DNA of 64,000 nucleotides from an uncultured SAR116 cluster alpha proteobacterium (GTDB lineage: Bacteria; Pseudomonadota; Alphaproteobacteria; Puniceispirillales; Puniceispirillaceae): positions 1 through 64,000 of the forward strand of contig CACJUX010000005.1 of the NCBI GenBank assembly GCA_902596655.1, written 5' to 3'. Numbering within the stretch: the first letter of the stretch is position 1; each line of letters opens with the position of its first letter. Position numbers and translations under genes: made by a program. Below the pieces are notes generated by a model, which saw only the letters and a program-made list of their open reading frames with translations, searched no databases and was not told the origin of the DNA. Shown here one piece after another: positions 27,909 through 36,501 of the stretch.

Positions 27909-28130
27909 CTATTTGATATCAAGCCCTGAAAAGCGCTTATTGAAACGCGCGACTTGGCCACCTGAGTCTACGATGCGGTGCTGGCCGGTCCATGCTGGGT
28001 GCGTTTTCGGGTCGATGTCAAGCTTCATTACATCACCCTCCTTTCCCCATGTTGAACGAGTTTTGCGCTTGCTGCCATCAGTCATCACCAAGGTAATTTC
28101 ATGATAGTCTGGATGAATGCCCTTTTTCAC
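27909..28130 (-). CDS. rpmE: 50S ribosomal protein L31
   Basis: A 73-residue L31. It begins [20 protein letters not shown] and contains [15 protein letters not shown], followed by a short basic tail. The zinc-binding cysteines of the C+ form are absent, as is usual for alphaproteobacteria. It is divergent from the ABC exporter gene and converges on ppdK with 71 nt between. Confidence 0.95.
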   Translation of the reverse strand: MKKGIHPDYHEITLVMTDGSKRKTRSTWGKEGDVMKLDIDPKTHPAWTGQHRIVDSGGQVARFNKRFSGLDIK

Positions 28131-28268
28131 GGCGCTCTCCTAGTCTCATCCTTGCAGTGTTTCCCGCAGGGTTTCTGTTTCCTCAATCCTGTCTACGCCG
28201 GCAGTCGTCAACGATTTGATCGGCCAAGAGCCCTGGCAATTAGACTGATGCGGTGTTATATCGACATC

Positions 28269-28341
28269 GGCACTGTAGCGCAAGCCTCAAAGCCTGTTTG
28301 GTGCCCTTTTTCACCGCGGCGATGCGCCGCTTCCCTTTTTT
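28269..28341 (+). terminator. two tandem terminator-like hairpins before the ABC exporter gene
   Basis: The first has arms GGCAC (28269-28273) and GTGCC (28301-28305) followed by CTTTTT; the second is a perfect GCGGCG-ATG-CGCCGC stem (28316-28330) followed within five bases by TTTTTT (28336-28341). Both read as intrinsic terminators on the plus strand and end 19 nt before the ABC start codon. They could stop transcription arriving from ppdK, end a small RNA starting after 28131, or act as an attenuator of the exporter gene. Confidence 0.5.
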
Positions 28342-28359
28342 AATGGATGGCAGTTGATA

Positions 28360-30156
28360 ATGCAGCGTGACAATCATAGTGCGCCGATAAAACCGATAGG
28401 TCTAAACGGCCGACAGCTAATGGCTGTTTTCTGGCCGTTTTTGCGGCCCTATCGCCTGCGGATCGCTGGAGCTGCTCTTTCATTGTTTCTGGTTGCAGGG
28501 GCTCTTTTGACGATGGGCCGCGGCCTTGCCTATCTCGTTGATGAGGGGCTTGGCAAGCAGGACCCGGAATTGCTTGACCGGGCTGTTCTGGGGACCGCAG
28601 TGATTGCTTTGCTGTTTGCCATCGGCAGCTTTCTGCGAACAACACTTGTCAACCAGATTGGCGAGATGGTTTTGGCCGATGTACGGCGCGCCGTATTTGC
28701 GCATTTACTCAAACTGTCGGCGGGTTGGTTTGAAACAGCCCGGACAGGGGACGTTTTGGCGCGGATCACAACCGATACGGCGATTGTCCAGACGGTGATG
28801 ACCTCGACTCTGTCGATGGCAGCGCGCAATGTCATTCTTTTCATTGGTGGCCTGGTTATGTTGGTGCTGTCCAGCCCAAAGATGTCGCTGGTTGTGCTTG
28901 TTGTTGTACCGGTCGTTGTGCTCCCGTTGATTGTCATTGGCCGACGGCTGCGGAGCGCATCGCGCGTTGCACAGGATCGGCTTGCTGATGTTGCGGTGCG
29001 GGCTGAGGAAACAGTAAGCGCTATCCGCACTGTTCAGTCGTTTGGGCGTGAGGATTATGTTAGAAAACATTTTGAGACCTCTGTCGATGAGAGTCTGGCG
29101 GCCGCTCTATCGCAGGTTCGCCTTCGCGGTTGGCTTAGCGGGGTTCTTATTTTTTTGGTTTTTGCTGGCATTTCGGTTATTTTATGGATAGGTGGCCAAG
29201 ACCTTCTTACGGGGCGGATCAGTGCGGGCGATCTGTCTTCATTCATTTTCTACGCCTTTCTAGTGGCGAGCTCGACCGGTTTACTTTCCGAGCTAGCTGG
29301 TGATTTGCAACGGGCGGCTGGTGCGGCAGATCGTATTGCCCAGCTCCTTGCCACAGACGAAACTTTGGGCGAACTGGCAATGCCCAAGAGGTTGACTGGA
29401 GAAGCGGACAGCGCTTGCAGCTTTGAGAATATCAGTTTTGTCTATCCAGCTGGTTCCGAGAGACCCGCGGTCCGAGGTGTGGATTTTGCTGTCGAGGTAG
29501 GACAGCGGATTGCTCTGGTCGGGCCCAGTGGTGCTGGCAAATCAACCCTTTTTCATCTGCTCCTGCGCTTCTATGACCCAGATGATGGCATCATTCGTGT
29601 TGACGGCATCGATCTGCGTGATCTTTCGCTGGCCGATCTACGCGGGCATATTGGCCTCGTGCCGCAGGAACCTGCGCTATTTTCGGCGACAATTCGTGAA
29701 AATCTGGCCTTTGGGCGGCCAGATGCTTCAATCAATGATATTATTAGCGCGGCAAAACAGGCGGAAGCGCATGAATTCATCAGTGCGCTCAGCCAGGGTT
29801 ATGACACGTCAGTTGGTGAAAAAGGGGCTCGGCTGTCAGGTGGCCAGCGGCAACGCATTGCTATCGCAAGGGCGATTTTGCGCAATCCACGGTTGCTGCT
29901 TTTGGATGAGGCGACGAGTGCGCTTGACGCTCAGTCCGAAGCAGCTGTTCGAGGTGCGTTGGAAAATCTTATGCGCGATCGGACAACAATTGTAATTGCG
30001 CATCGCCTTGCCACAGTCATTAGGGCAGACCGCATTCTGCTACTCGAGAAAGGGGAAATCACGGCTAGTGGGACACATGAAGAATTAATGTATGAATCGC
30101 CCCTATATCGTAACCTTGCCGATCTGCAGTTCTCCATTCCAGATGGTAAGGTCTAA
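28360..30156 (+). CDS. ABC exporter half-transporter, fused membrane and ATPase domains
   Basis: A 598-residue type IV (MsbA/LmrA-like) exporter half-molecule that would act as a homodimer in the inner membrane. About six transmembrane helices lie in residues 25-310 (for example ISVILWIGGQDLLTG near the end of the membrane domain). The nucleotide-binding domain has Walker A GPSGAGKST, Q-loop GLVPQEPALFSATIREN, signature LSGGQRQRIAIARAI, Walker B LLLLDEATSALD and the switch His in VIAHRLATV. The substrate is not predictable; lipid or drug export is typical. An upstream in-frame TTG at 28354 is a less likely start. It is divergent from rpmE, an arrangement frequent in alphaproteobacteria, and is followed by a terminator. 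Confidence 0.92.
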   Translation: MQRDNHSAPIKPIGLNGRQLMAVFWPFLRPYRLRIAGAALSLFLVAGALLTMGRGLAYLVDEGLGKQDPELLDRAVLGTAVIALLFAIGSFLRTTLVNQIGEMVLADVRRAVFAHLLKLSAGWFETARTGDVLARITTDTAIVQTVMTSTLSMAARNVILFIGGLVMLVLSSPKMSLVVLVVVPVVVLPLIVIGRRLRSASRVAQDRLADVAVRAEETVSAIRTVQSFGREDYVRKHFETSVDESLAAALSQVRLRGWLSGVLIFLVFAGISVILWIGGQDLLTGRISAGDLSSFIFYAFLVASSTGLLSELAGDLQRAAGAADRIAQLLATDETLGELAMPKRLTGEADSACSFENISFVYPAGSERPAVRGVDFAVEVGQRIALVGPSGAGKSTLFHLLLRFYDPDDGIIRVDGIDLRDLSLADLRGHIGLVPQEPALFSATIRENLAFGRPDASINDIISAAKQAEAHEFISALSQGYDTSVGEKGARLSGGQRQRIAIARAILRNPRLLLLDEATSALDAQSEAAVRGALENLMRDRTTIVIAHRLATVIRADRILLLEKGEITASGTHEELMYESPLYRNLADLQFSIPDGKV

Positions 30157-30178
30157 ACTGGGTCAGAAAAAATAGCCG

Positions 30179-30201
30179 ATGAGTGCCGCCACCTCATTTT
30201 T
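30179..30201 (+). terminator. intrinsic terminator after the ABC exporter gene
   Basis: A stem ATGAG+TG / CA+CTCAT with one bulged C and loop CCGC, followed directly by TTTTT. It lies 22 nt beyond the exporter stop codon on the same strand. Confidence 0.55.
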
Positions 30202-31182
30202 CCTGATGCCAGTAAAGGCACCGTTGACAATGGTGACAATGTTATGATGTTAAAACAGAAAAACGATTCTGAACTTCCATCTTTCCATATTATCAATCCC
30301 ATCAATAGACAAAATTTTATCGCAGTCGAGGAATAGGCTAGTGTTTGTGTCATCTGTCAGAAAGTTCATTTCATTATTCATTTGTTCACCAGTGCTGGAG
30401 TGAAGTCTGATATCACTGATCCGTATTCCTAAAAGGTAGGTGAGAACCGGAGGGCTCCTACACCTGAAAAAATCTGTGGTGCTGGTTGGGACGTGCGCAG
30501 ACATTGCATCTTGATGTTGATCTTACCTTGAGAGGTTAGTGACATTTCTGCTGGGTTCAGTGGCTTTCTCCCGATCGTGCGATGGCGGGTTGCCCGATCT
30601 GTGCCGGCAGTATGAAGCAGCTGCCAGCCAATCCCACGTTTTCCCAAGTTTAGTTCCTGTGCTTGTGCAATATGCGTGATGATTAGGTCTGCCGCATTCA
30701 TATCAATGAGGTCGGCATTGATTTGGAGCCATAGTCAAGGCAGTGCCCTTTTGCCGAGTTTCGCGAGCTCATCATTTTGTGGAGTGATTACCGTTTGTAA
30801 TCGATGGCAGGTAGTTTGAGTAACCGGTCGATCACTAGTTCTGAAGACAATTAAATCTCCTTAGTATATCTTAGTAGCTAATCTGTGATTTTCGATCCGG
30901 ACAGAGGTATGGCGAAAAGCCAGCTGTAAAGCAGATTGGGCTGATCAATCCAGTGGGGCTGTGCTTTGTCATCTTGCCGTTTTGGCTTGCAGGCGTAAGA
31001 TTCTGTTTTGGTCGTATTGCAAAGTAATGGCAGAAGGAGAGTCATTGTGTATCTGGCGGAAGACACAACCAGAAAGGGTCGTAAGAAAAGGTGTCAATAA
31101 AGCCCTAAAGCCAAATGAACTGCTTGAGTTTCCATCCGCTTGATTGCCGTGTGTTCGTGATGTTGCGGCTAAAGGATGTCCG
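30202..31182. other. about 1 kb without a convincing gene
   Basis: Only short open frames occur. Two overlapping minus-strand frames (30429-30701 and 30250-30504) and a third frame ending near 30160 have protein-like composition but no recognisable domain and no good ribosome binding site. A 38-codon plus-strand frame from 31027 is likewise unsupported. The arrangement of consecutive minus-strand frames in different registers could be a decayed gene, but no family was identified. Confidence 0.35.
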
Positions 31183-32436
31183 TTACTGTGCAGCAACGCG
31201 TTGCGTGATTTTCAGCTCGATACGCCTGTTCCGTCGCCGTGCCTCGTCGTTGTCGCTGGGATCAAGGGGTTGAAATTCACCATAGCCTGTCGCTGCTAGT
31301 CTGTTCGCAGGCAGCCCCTGATCTGTGAGGAAGCGCACAACAGACAGCGCTCGTTCGGTTGAGAGATCCCAATTATCGGCAAACCGGCCGGCGCGAACTG
31401 GAATATCGTCGGTGTGACCTTCCACTTGCAGGATCCAGTTAATGTCATCAGGGATCTTGGTGGCGATATCGGCCAGTGTGAGGCCCAGTTTTTGCAACTG
31501 TTCCTCACCGCTGTTACCGATGCTGGCCTGGCCCTGATTGAAAAGCACCTCTGATTGGAAGACGAAACGATCACCAACGATTTGCACCTCGTCACGCCCG
31601 CTCAACACCTCGCGCAGACGTCCAAAGAATTCCGAGCGGAAACGCTGCAATTCCTGCACCCTGTTGGCCAGCGCGTTGTTCAGTGATTTTCCAAGACTAG
31701 CGATTGCCACCTTGTCGCGCGCCGCCTGCACTTCCAGATCGGCAAGCAATGTTGTCAATTCCTCAATCCGTTTCCGCAATGCAGTTGTGGCTTTTGTCAT
31801 TCGCAAGATCTCAGCCCGTGAGGCGGCGTTCTCTGCTGCTAGGCTGTCGACCTGCTGATTTGCCCTGTCGCTGTCCTGCTGCGCCTGTGCCAGTTTTTTC
31901 AGCGCTGCTGCCAGGCTTGACTCGGTCGATGCGAGGCTGGCATCGGAAGCAGCAAGTTTGGTGTTGGCCTCGACAAGACTTTGCTCAGCGGTATTCAGTG
32001 CGGCGAGCCGCTCGTCAAGACGCAATCTGGCGGCTTCCAGCGCTGCCAATGTGGCTTGCTGCTCTTTGCTAAGCGCTGCATTTTCTTCGGTGCTGGAAGC
32101 CAGAAGATCTTTGGCATCCGCCAACTGAGACAGGATATCGTCGCGGTCCGCCATGGTGACTTCAAGCTCTCTTGAGATGAGTGCAAGATCGGCGGCAAGA
32201 TTGGAACTGGCTTTTCGTTCGAGGTTGAGCAGTTCTGACAGGCTGACAAGCTGCTGCCGCATTTCGCCAAGAGTCGCATCCTGCCCAGAAACTCGGTAGG
32301 CGAGATTGACCTGGATTAGCACAAAGACCATTAAAACAAATATGATGACCATAAGCAGCGTGGCCAGCGCATCCACAAATCCTGGCCAGGTATAGCTCTC
32401 ACTGCGTCGGTTACTTCCAAGGCGCGCCAGTGCCAT
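31183..32436 (-). CDS. OmpA/MotB-like peptidoglycan-binding protein with inner-membrane anchor and coiled coil
   Basis: A 417-residue protein. One transmembrane helix (residues 22-45, LATLLMVIIFVLMVFVLIQV) is preceded by YTWPGFVDALA, a MotB-like plug region carrying the acidic residue expected of an ion-channel partner. A long Ala/Leu/Glu/Gln-rich coiled coil spans about 60-265. The C-terminal OmpA domain has VEGHTDDIPVR, NWDLSTERALSVVRFL and the late RRIELKITQR. It presumably spans the periplasm and holds peptidoglycan. It is paired with the MotA/TolQ-like gene immediately upstream (3 nt apart), implying a proton-channel complex distinct from Tol. Its role is unknown; it is not flagellar, since no other motility genes are nearby. 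Confidence 0.88.
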   Translation of the reverse strand: MALARLGSNRRSESYTWPGFVDALATLLMVIIFVLMVFVLIQVNLAYRVSGQDATLGEMRQQLVSLSELLNLERKASSNLAADLALISRELEVTMADRDDILSQLADAKDLLASSTEENAALSKEQQATLAALEAARLRLDERLAALNTAEQSLVEANTKLAASDASLASTESSLAAALKKLAQAQQDSDRANQQVDSLAAENAASRAEILRMTKATTALRKRIEELTTLLADLEVQAARDKVAIASLGKSLNNALANRVQELQRFRSEFFGRLREVLSGRDEVQIVGDRFVFQSEVLFNQGQASIGNSGEEQLQKLGLTLADIATKIPDDINWILQVEGHTDDIPVRAGRFADNWDLSTERALSVVRFLTDQGLPANRLAATGYGEFQPLDPSDNDEARRRNRRIELKITQRVAAQ

Positions 32437-32439
32437 TGA

Positions 32440-33513
32440 TCAGGAATCCTGTGATGCGCTTGGTATTTGCCGCGGTACAGATCTCTCGCTTATTAGCTTG
32501 GCGATCGATGATGAAAGAGCCCGCAGTTCGCTTGCAACGATGCTGGTTTGTTGCGTGCGGTCGCGCTGTAGGTCAGCTGAAAGCTGGAGAATGTTCGCAT
32601 TTAGCTGTGCCAATTGTTCTCGCAGTCGACGATCATCCGTCATTGCTTCGTTCAGACTGGCAAGCGCAGTGTTCGTAGCACTCATCTGTGCCAGCGTCTG
32701 GGCGCGTGTTTCCTCACCAGCCGCAATCGAGTGCGATAGTGACAGCAGGGCGCGTGCGGCCTCCTCGCTCATTCCTGAAGCCAGTGCGCCGCTGCTAACA
32801 CTTTCGGTTTTGGCACCGCCCTCATTAAACTTAGCGAAGGCAGACAGCCAGTCCTCGAGCTCGTTGAAAAACCGACCCATCGCCTGGCCCAGTTGCAGAT
32901 CCAGAAAGCCGAGGACTAGCGAGCCAGCCAGTCCGAATAGCGAGGACGAAAAAGCCGTCGCCATGCCTGACAGGGGGGCGTCTAGCCCATTGCGAAGCTG
33001 CGACATCATCGTGCTGAAATTATTACTGTTGGCGTCAAGTGAACCAACCACCAAACCAACGGCGCCGATGGTCTGCAGCAGCCCCCAGAAGGTGCCAAGC
33101 AGGCCAAGGAAAACAAGCAGGCCAATCATGTAACGAGAAATCTCGCGGCCTTCATCCAGTCGTGCGGCAACGCCATCCAATACCGATCGCAGGGACAGTG
33201 CCGACAAATGCTCACCCTGATTCTGGTCGGCCAGCATGGCATAGACTGTTGCAAGCAGTACTGGTTTGGTATTTGCTTGTTTTAGCTTACCATTCTGTTG
33301 AACGCCGACCAGCCAGCGCTGTTCTGGTGAGAGGCGCAGGGTCTGCCGTATGACATAGATGACACCAAGAAGCAGGGCGCCAAGAATGACGCCATTCAAC
33401 GCGGGGTTGCCCATGAAGGCACCATGCAGCGGCGCCCAGAGGAGGGCGGCAATAGTCGCAACAATAGACAGAAAGATCATCATTCGGATGAGGTAACGGC
33501 GGGGGTCGGTCAT
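32440..33513 (-). CDS. MotA/TolQ/ExbB-like proton channel protein
   Basis: A 357-residue inner-membrane protein. Two helices lie at the N-terminus (LIRMMIFLSIVATIAALLWA and LNGVILGALLLGVIYVI). A third pair forms the conserved channel region, with YMIGLLVFLGLLGTFWGLLQT and GLAGSLVLGFLDLQLGQAM. The C-terminal 100 residues are polar and helical. It overlaps functionally with ExbB/TolQ but is a separate lineage. The partner OmpA/MotB-like gene follows after 3 nt. Together they resemble a widespread alphaproteobacterial pair; ZorAB of Zorya defence is architecturally similar, but ZorC/D/E are absent. Confidence 0.87.
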   Translation of the reverse strand: MTDPRRYLIRMMIFLSIVATIAALLWAPLHGAFMGNPALNGVILGALLLGVIYVIRQTLRLSPEQRWLVGVQQNGKLKQANTKPVLLATVYAMLADQNQGEHLSALSLRSVLDGVAARLDEGREISRYMIGLLVFLGLLGTFWGLLQTIGAVGLVVGSLDANSNNFSTMMSQLRNGLDAPLSGMATAFSSSLFGLAGSLVLGFLDLQLGQAMGRFFNELEDWLSAFAKFNEGGAKTESVSSGALASGMSEEAARALLSLSHSIAAGEETRAQTLAQMSATNTALASLNEAMTDDRRLREQLAQLNANILQLSADLQRDRTQQTSIVASELRALSSSIAKLISERSVPRQIPSASQDS

Positions 33514-33916
33514 AATCTACCGGGCTCCTTTACACATTCAACCCTGTGCATGAGTTTCTGTGAGATTATCTCTATAAGAATGGCAGGAATAAGGCCGATG
33601 GTATAGGGTGAATTCACAGGTTGCAGGGACGGGTGAATGTTATTGGGTAATTTTCGACATCGTTGGGACCTTGTCACTGCGAGCAGGCCTGGGTCAATCA
33701 TCTGCCAGCAGTCAAACCGGCGTTGAAAACAGCTGCGCCTCATGTTTGTGCTGAAAAGTACAGATGGCTGGATTTTTTCAGTGATCCATGAATATGGCTC
33801 GAAAGCCCTTGGGGTTCTGGATGATAACCCCAGCGCTAGAGAAACTGATGCCAGTAACCCACGCTAAATCTGCGACTGTTAATTATCCGCACTGGTGAGA
33901 TTGTGTCGCTACCATC
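33514..33916. other. intergenic region with one strong hairpin
   Basis: About 400 nt between suhB and the MotA-like gene with no supported reading frame. A perfect 7-bp stem TGGGGTT/AACCCCA (33810-33832, 9-nt loop) lies about 85 nt beyond the suhB stop in the direction of transcription. No T-run follows, so it is more a transcript-stabilising structure than a typical terminator. The promoter for the MotA/OmpA pair would lie here. Confidence 0.4.
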
Positions 33917-34732
33917 CTATTTCCGCAGGGTTTTAAGGAGCTCAGCATGGATGGTCGGGTTGGCAGCAACAATGTCGCCGCTTTCGAGTGCTTTGTCGCG
34001 TGACGCAAAGTCGGAGACGAAGCCACCTGCCTCGCGAACCAGTAGAATACCAGCGGCCATGTCCCATTTTGACAGACCGCGTTCCCAATACCCGTCATAG
34101 CGGCCCGCCGCAACCCAGGCGAGGTCCAGCGCTGCCGCACCGGCCCTACGGATGCCAGAGCTGACTGCCATGACATTGCCAAGTTCGCGCAGGAAGCGTG
34201 CATGGTCATCCGCATCGCCGCGGCCAAGAAAGGGAATGCCGGTGGAAAACAACGAATCCGCCATGTTACGTCGGCCAGAGACACGCAGCCGGCGTTCGTT
34301 GAAAAAAGCGCCCTTGCCCTTTTCGGTGAAGAAAAACTCGTTGCGCGCTGGGTCAAAGACTGTTCCGGCGGTAATGTTGCTACTGCCGCATGGGCTCGTT
34401 TCCAAAACGGCAATGGAGATGGCAAATTGCGGAATGCCATGCAAGAAATTGGTTGTGCCGTCCAGCGGGTCAACAACCCAAACAGGGGCATCGGGGTCTT
34501 TGCCGGCCACCAGGCCTCCCTCCTCGAGCAGGAAACCCCAACTCGGGCGGGCCTTCTCCAGTTCGCGGCGGATGGTGCGCTCTGCATTGGTGTCGGCGCG
34601 GCTGACAAAATCGGCCGGACCCTTCCGGCTGACCTGCAGATTCTCGACTTCGCCAAAATCCTTCAGTATCCCACGGCTGGCGGTGATGGACGCCTTTTGC
34701 ATGACATTGATAAGCGCGGATTGGGAGGCCAT
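33917..34732 (-). CDS. suhB: inositol-phosphate phosphatase family protein
   Basis: A 271-residue Mg-dependent phosphatase. The metal site is made by the Glu in the EEGG motif (FLLEEGGLV), WVVDPLDGTTNFLHGIPQF and, near the C-terminus, SKWDMAAGILLVREAGG. It dephosphorylates inositol 1-phosphate and, in E. coli, SuhB also binds NusA/RNA polymerase to support rRNA antitermination; whether that applies here is unknown. It is the last member of the tkt-gap-efp-suhB run, 100 nt after efp. Confidence 0.92.
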   Translation of the reverse strand: MASQSALINVMQKASITASRGILKDFGEVENLQVSRKGPADFVSRADTNAERTIRRELEKARPSWGFLLEEGGLVAGKDPDAPVWVVDPLDGTTNFLHGIPQFAISIAVLETSPCGSSNITAGTVFDPARNEFFFTEKGKGAFFNERRLRVSGRRNMADSLFSTGIPFLGRGDADDHARFLRELGNVMAVSSGIRRAGAAALDLAWVAAGRYDGYWERGLSKWDMAAGILLVREAGGFVSDFASRDKALESGDIVAANPTIHAELLKTLRK

Positions 34733-34832
34733 GGGGCGAGAACCTTTAATTTAAATTGATCGCAATAGAGTAAGGCTAAATGGCCTGCGTTATCGCGGTC
34801 TGACGTGGTGATGTCAAGCAGGGTGGCTGGTG

Positions 34833-35399
34833 TCAGCCTTTCGCCCGTTCAACATAGCTTTTGTCCTCGGGTCGGACGACAATCCTAGTGCCAGTCTCGA
34901 TATGTGGTGGCACCATCACCCGGACACCATTCTCCAGCACGGCCGGCTTGTAGGAAGAGGATGCTGTCTGGCCCTTTACCACGGCATCTGCCTCAACAAC
35001 CTCCATCACCACTGTATCGGGCAGTTCAATCGAAATTGGCTCGCCTTCGTGGCTGGACATCGTCACGGTCATGCCATCTTGCAAAAATGCGGCGCGCTCG
35101 CCGACCATATCTACCTGGATGCTGATTTGTTCAAAAGTTTCCGGGTGCATGAATACCAGAGTTTCACCGTCCTCATATAAAAAGGTACAGCCGATTTCGT
35201 CGAGTATCACGCGGTCAACAGTCTCGGAGGAGCGGAAACGCTCATTAAGTTTGGTTCCATTGCGGATGTCGCGCAGCTCGATCTGCGCAAATGCTCCGCC
35301 CTTTCCAGGTTTAACATGTGAGACTTTGACTGCGGCCCACAGTCGCCCATTATGTTCAATAACATTACCGGGTTTTACGGCGTTTCCGTTGAGTTTCAT
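34833..35399 (-). CDS. efp: translation elongation factor P
   Basis: A 188-residue EF-P, which relieves ribosome stalling at consecutive prolines. It starts [18 protein letters not shown]. The KOW-like domain has the modification loop VKPGKGGAF with Lys33 at the position that is beta-lysylated in E. coli (Lys34). Two OB-fold domains follow and the C-terminus carries the conserved [23 protein letters not shown]. The frame is open upstream to 35504 but would run into the end of gap, so the ATG at 35399 is correct. It lies 43 nt after gap. Confidence 0.96.
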   Translation of the reverse strand: MKLNGNAVKPGNVIEHNGRLWAAVKVSHVKPGKGGAFAQIELRDIRNGTKLNERFRSSETVDRVILDEIGCTFLYEDGETLVFMHPETFEQISIQVDMVGERAAFLQDGMTVTMSSHEGEPISIELPDTVVMEVVEADAVVKGQTASSSYKPAVLENGVRVMVPPHIETGTRIVVRPEDKSYVERAKG

Positions 35400-35442
35400 C
35401 TGCCTGTCCTTGTCAATTGCTTTCGAGCGGTTGCGCAGCGGC

Positions 35443-36450
35443 TTAGAGTGTTTTGCCAATTTCTGCGGCGTTGTCCAGCATGCGGCAGGAAAAGCCCCAT
35501 TCATTATCGTACCAGGCGAGCACCCTTACCAGCCGTTTGTTTATGACATGTGTCTGTGTCAAGTCAGCGATTGACGAGTGGGGATCATGGTTGAAATCAA
35601 TCGAAACAAGCGGCAAGTTGTTCACCGATAATATCCTGTTCAATGGGCCATCAGCTGCGTTAGTCAATAGCGCGTTGATCTCATCTGTGCTGGTCTCGCG
35701 TTCCGACGTAAAACCAAAATCAATTACCGAGACATTGGCTATCGGCACGCGGATTGCCGACCCGTTCATTTTGCCCCTCAATGCGGGTAGAACATCGCCA
35801 ACCGAGTGGGCAGCACCGGTTGAGGTTGGTATCATTGAAATTGCGGCGGCGCGCGCACGGCGCATATCATCGTGGCTCGTATCAAGCGTCGGCTGATCGC
35901 CGGTGTAGGCATGGATGGTTGTCATGTAACCAGTCTCAATGCCAACGGATTGGGACATTATCATGGCAACGGGTGCCAGACAGTTTGTCGTGCACGATGC
36001 GTTGGAGATAATCTGCATTTCGGATGTAATCTGGTGATGGTTGACGCCATAAACGATTGTCGCGTCCGCGTCTTTACAGGGCGCTGAGACGAGAACACGT
36101 TTGGCTCCTGCATTAAGATGCGCGAGGCATTTTTGGCGCTCATTGAATTTGCCAGAACATTCAAGAACGATGTCGATTTCATGATCGGCATGGGGAATGT
36201 CGGCTGGATCACGCTCCCGGCTCATATGGATTTTGCCGCGGCCAACATCCATCCAGTCAGCGCCATAGCTAACTTTGCCGCTTGAACGGCCATGCACGGA
36301 GTCGAACTCATAGAGATGCGCAGAAGTTCCAATGGCACCAGGGCTGTTAATCAGCACAATTTCCATATCGTCGCGCCGCAGTTCTTCGAAGGCGCGAAGT
36401 GTCATTCTGCCGATTCTGCCGAATCCACTAATAGCAACGCGTAATGTCAT
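35443..36450 (-). CDS. gap: glyceraldehyde-3-phosphate dehydrogenase with NADP-type cofactor residues
   Basis: A 335-residue phosphorylating GAPDH. The nucleotide fold is SGFGRIGR, the catalytic Cys153 is in [12 protein letters not shown], His180 in [10 protein letters not shown], and the C-terminal [12 protein letters not shown] is intact. Two cofactor positions are unusual. The Asp that ends beta-strand 2 and binds the NAD ribose (IND in most GapA) is Ser36 here (LINSPGAIG). The Leu-Pro pair that discriminates against NADP is Thr191-Ser192 ([13 protein letters not shown]). Both changes resemble NADP-using enzymes such as chloroplast GapB. It lies 51 nt after tkt and before efp; pgk, often next in this class, is absent. 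Confidence 0.95.
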   Translation of the reverse strand: MTLRVAISGFGRIGRMTLRAFEELRRDDMEIVLINSPGAIGTSAHLYEFDSVHGRSSGKVSYGADWMDVGRGKIHMSRERDPADIPHADHEIDIVLECSGKFNERQKCLAHLNAGAKRVLVSAPCKDADATIVYGVNHHQITSEMQIISNASCTTNCLAPVAMIMSQSVGIETGYMTTIHAYTGDQPTLDTSHDDMRRARAAAISMIPTSTGAAHSVGDVLPALRGKMNGSAIRVPIANVSVIDFGFTSERETSTDEINALLTNAADGPLNRILSVNNLPLVSIDFNHDPHSSIADLTQTHVINKRLVRVLAWYDNEWGFSCRMLDNAAEIGKTL

Positions 36451-36501
36451 TGCTTTGCTCCATTTCTGGTCTTGGTTTCTCTGTGGCTAGACATTCAATT
36501 T

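Noticed and set aside
31183-33513. Zorya-type defence system (ZorA/ZorB-like pair)
   Set aside because: The two proteins share the MotA/OmpA architecture, but no ZorC, ZorD or ZorE gene is adjacent. The upstream neighbours are housekeeping genes, and about 1 kb without a gene lies downstream.
34733-34832. suhB leader RNA motif upstream of the inositol phosphatase gene
   Set aside because: The 100-nt space after efp shows no clear paired structure that I could match to that motif.
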